From: Methanobacterium_D oryzae
GTDB taxonomy: Archaea; Methanobacteriota; Methanobacteria; Methanobacteriales; Methanobacteriaceae
Assembly: GCF_050433505.1 (NCBI RefSeq)
Contig: NZ_JBNPXC010000002.1
Span: 747,449 to 811,448 of the forward strand
Reading direction: 5' to 3'
Length of the DNA stretch: 64,000 nt
Positions 62,434 through 64,000 of the stretch are shown here, piece after piece (the stretch's first letter is position 1; every line of letters starts with the position of its first letter). The notes under the pieces were generated by a model. It was not told the DNA's origin. It worked only from the letters and a program-made list of their open reading frames with translations, and ran no database searches. A program made the position numbers and the translations under genes.

Positions 62434-63741
62434 ATGGCTGATCTGGTATATGTAGAAATTTCAGTTATATTCATTCTTGTTATACTAAATGCAGCCTTCG
62501 TTATATCTGAAACAGCTTTAGTTTCATCCAGAAAAATTAAACTTCAAATAATGGTCAATGAAGGTAATAAACGTGCTGAAACCGCACTTGATCTTATAAA
62601 TAATCCAAATCAATTTCTTTCTACAGTACAGATTTTTATAACCTTAATAAGTATATTTGCAGGTACTTTTGGTGGTGCAACAATAGCACAACGGCTTAAT
62701 GCATATTTAACTGAATTAAATCTTTTTAATCCATATATTGAGATTATTAGCGTAGTAATTGTCGTTTTAATAATAACATATCTAACTCTGATTATTGGAG
62801 AACTTGTTCCGAAAAGGATTGCTATAGATAATTCAGAAAATATTGCTGTTAAAGTTGCAAAACCAATTCAAATACTGTCAAATATAGCAACACCCATAGT
62901 TTATTTTTTGAGTTCTTCTGTGGAACTAGTACTTAAAATTTTACGAGTAAAGGAGCCTGAAGAAGAAGAAATTGCAGAGGAACAGATCAAATTACTTATT
63001 GAAGAAGGAAGAAAAACAGGTGAATTCGAAAAAGCAGAAGAAGAAATGATAAATAGAATATTTGAATTAGATGAGCGTAGAATCAATACATTAATGACTC
63101 CTAAAACAGAAATTACATGGTTAGATGTAAATGAATCGGAGGAAAAAATTTTAGAAAGGATTTTTGAGAGTAAACATTCAATTCTTCCTGTAAGTGAAGG
63201 CTATTTAGATAATTTCTTAGGAGTGGTTCAAGTAAAGGATATCATTAAGACATGTTCCCTTGGTAACAAACTTGATCTTAAAAGGCATGTAAAAGAACCG
63301 CTGATCGTACCTGAAAGTTCATTTGCATTGAATGTTTTAAAACAATTTAAAAAAACAGCAGAAGATGTTCATATAGCAATTATAGTAGATGAATATGGAG
63401 ATATAGAAGGCCTAATAACACTTTATGATATTCTTGAAGCTATAGTGGGAGATTTACCTACAACAGAAGAATTAAAAGCTGTTAAAAGATCAGATGGAAG
63501 CTGGTTAATTGATGGCTTAATTAATATAGATGAATTTAAACCTATATTTGGCATTGAAGAACTTCCTAATGAAGAAACAAGTAACTATCAAACATTAGCT
63601 GGATTTATAATAACATATCTTGGTAGAATACCAAATACTGGAGACAAATTCATGTGGAATAATTTTAATTTTGAAATAATGGATATGGATGGATATCACA
63701 TAGATAAAGTATTAGTATCTCAATTAGAACTTAAAGAATAA
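62434..63741 (+). CDS. CNNM/CorC-family membrane protein with CBS domains
   Basis: This 435-aa protein has an N-terminal DUF21/CNNM membrane domain of about four helices (ISVIFILVILNAAFVISETALVSSRKIKL, FITLISIFAGTFGGATIAQRL, LIIGELVPKRIA), two CBS domains (LMTPKTEITWLDV and IVDEYGDIEGLITLYDILEAIVGD) and a C-terminal CorC/HlyC domain (SWLIDGLINIDEF ... LAGFIITYLGRIPNTGD). Such proteins are linked to Mg2+ or Co2+ efflux; the old name hemolysin is misleading. GGGGCATT lies before the ATG. Single-gene unit. Confidence 0.93.
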   Translation: MADLVYVEISVIFILVILNAAFVISETALVSSRKIKLQIMVNEGNKRAETALDLINNPNQFLSTVQIFITLISIFAGTFGGATIAQRLNAYLTELNLFNPYIEIISVVIVVLIITYLTLIIGELVPKRIAIDNSENIAVKVAKPIQILSNIATPIVYFLSSSVELVLKILRVKEPEEEEIAEEQIKLLIEEGRKTGEFEKAEEEMINRIFELDERRINTLMTPKTEITWLDVNESEEKILERIFESKHSILPVSEGYLDNFLGVVQVKDIIKTCSLGNKLDLKRHVKEPLIVPESSFALNVLKQFKKTAEDVHIAIIVDEYGDIEGLITLYDILEAIVGDLPTTEELKAVKRSDGSWLIDGLINIDEFKPIFGIEELPNEETSNYQTLAGFIITYLGRIPNTGDKFMWNNFNFEIMDMDGYHIDKVLVSQLELKE

Positions 63742-64000
63742 AGACGCACTAAAATATCATTATTTGATTTTGGAATTAAATAAAAATTAAGAAAATTAAA
63801 TTAAATATATAATTTCTAAAAAATAGTTATTTTTTAAATTCAGTAATATCAAATTAAAAAAACCTTGAAATTAACAATCTAGTTTGTTTTGTTTGTTATA
63901 GTCACTTTTGTGGAATTATTATAAAAACAATAAAAATTAATAGCTTATCTTAAATGTGAGTGTGAAATGGCCGGCGACGTCATGAGGTTCCCATAGTAAA
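63742..64000. other. Spacer with GC-richer right edge
   Basis: AT-rich except for the last 35 nt, where GGCCGGCGACGTC and GAGGTTCCC stand out. They could be the beginning of an RNA gene or of a coding sequence cut by the window edge; too little is seen to decide. Confidence 0.4.

Noticed and set aside
63966..63995. Short frame MAGDVMRFP at the right edge
   Set aside because: Nine codons then TAG, with no ribosome binding site; not enough to call a gene.

Overview
The window is a strongly AT-rich archaeal chromosome segment, most likely from a methanogen of the order Methanobacteriales, probably genus Methanobacterium. The evidence is gene content: DUF2206 and DUF1616 membrane proteins, a DUF166 iron-sulfur protein next to a cobalamin CobM/CbiF enzyme, adhesin-like beta-helix surface proteins, a NikR regulator, a thioferritin-type Dps, and a valS-aroA-GTPase-nuclease-nth block. 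Archaeal ribosome binding sites of the GGAGGTGA type support this. No tRNA, rRNA, CRISPR array, insertion sequence or integrase was recognised.

Layout. (1) 1-7105, minus strand: a surface-glycan cluster with a truncated DUF2206 membrane protein, three GT4 and one GT2 glycosyltransferases, and a two-gene unit (OB-like membrane protein plus YdjM-like metal-dependent hydrolase). (2) 7862-10919: DUF166, CobM/CbiF and a secreted Ig-like/PsbP-like protein. (3) 11319-16521: three tandem adhesin-like proteins, two of them behind a conserved structured leader of about 200 nt. (4) 16561-19689: NikR divergent from a ZnuABC-type metal transporter. (5) 19950-32474: small membrane proteins, a TrmB regulator with a divergent MFS exporter, DUF169, a seven-PAS histidine kinase, Dps, a ZIP transporter, and an operon of a His-rich membrane protein, a response regulator and a response regulator fused to a degenerate kinase. 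(6) 32796-40080: housekeeping genes (ValS, AroA, small GTPase, Exo5/Cas4-like nuclease, endonuclease III, CorA). (7) 40119-62295: a second, larger glycan cluster with epimerases, GT4/GT2 enzymes, a full DUF2206, DUF1616, a second copy of the two-gene unit, a polysaccharide deacetylase, FemAB-like and GNAT transferases, an O-acetyltransferase, UDP-galactopyranose mutase with two galactofuranosyltransferase-like enzymes, and a flippase. (8) 62434-63741: a CNNM/CorC transporter.

The two glycan clusters share paralogous parts and look like one system for making, decorating and exporting a surface polysaccharide or glycoprotein glycan, probably with galactofuranose, acyl-amino and O-acetyl substituents. 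An AT-only promoter element of 25 nt is almost identical (24-25 of 25) upstream of three of these genes, about 57-67 nt before the start codon, with weaker relatives at four more sites. The glycan cluster also carries decay products: a frameshifted GNAT duplicate, a broken methyltransferase and short gene relics.

The most unusual observations are the shared glycan promoter element, the duplicated OB/YdjM unit, the conserved structured adhesin leaders, three GC-richer hairpin elements in AT-rich spacers, a kinase that has lost its H- and N-boxes, and an endonuclease III with a His in place of one cluster cysteine.
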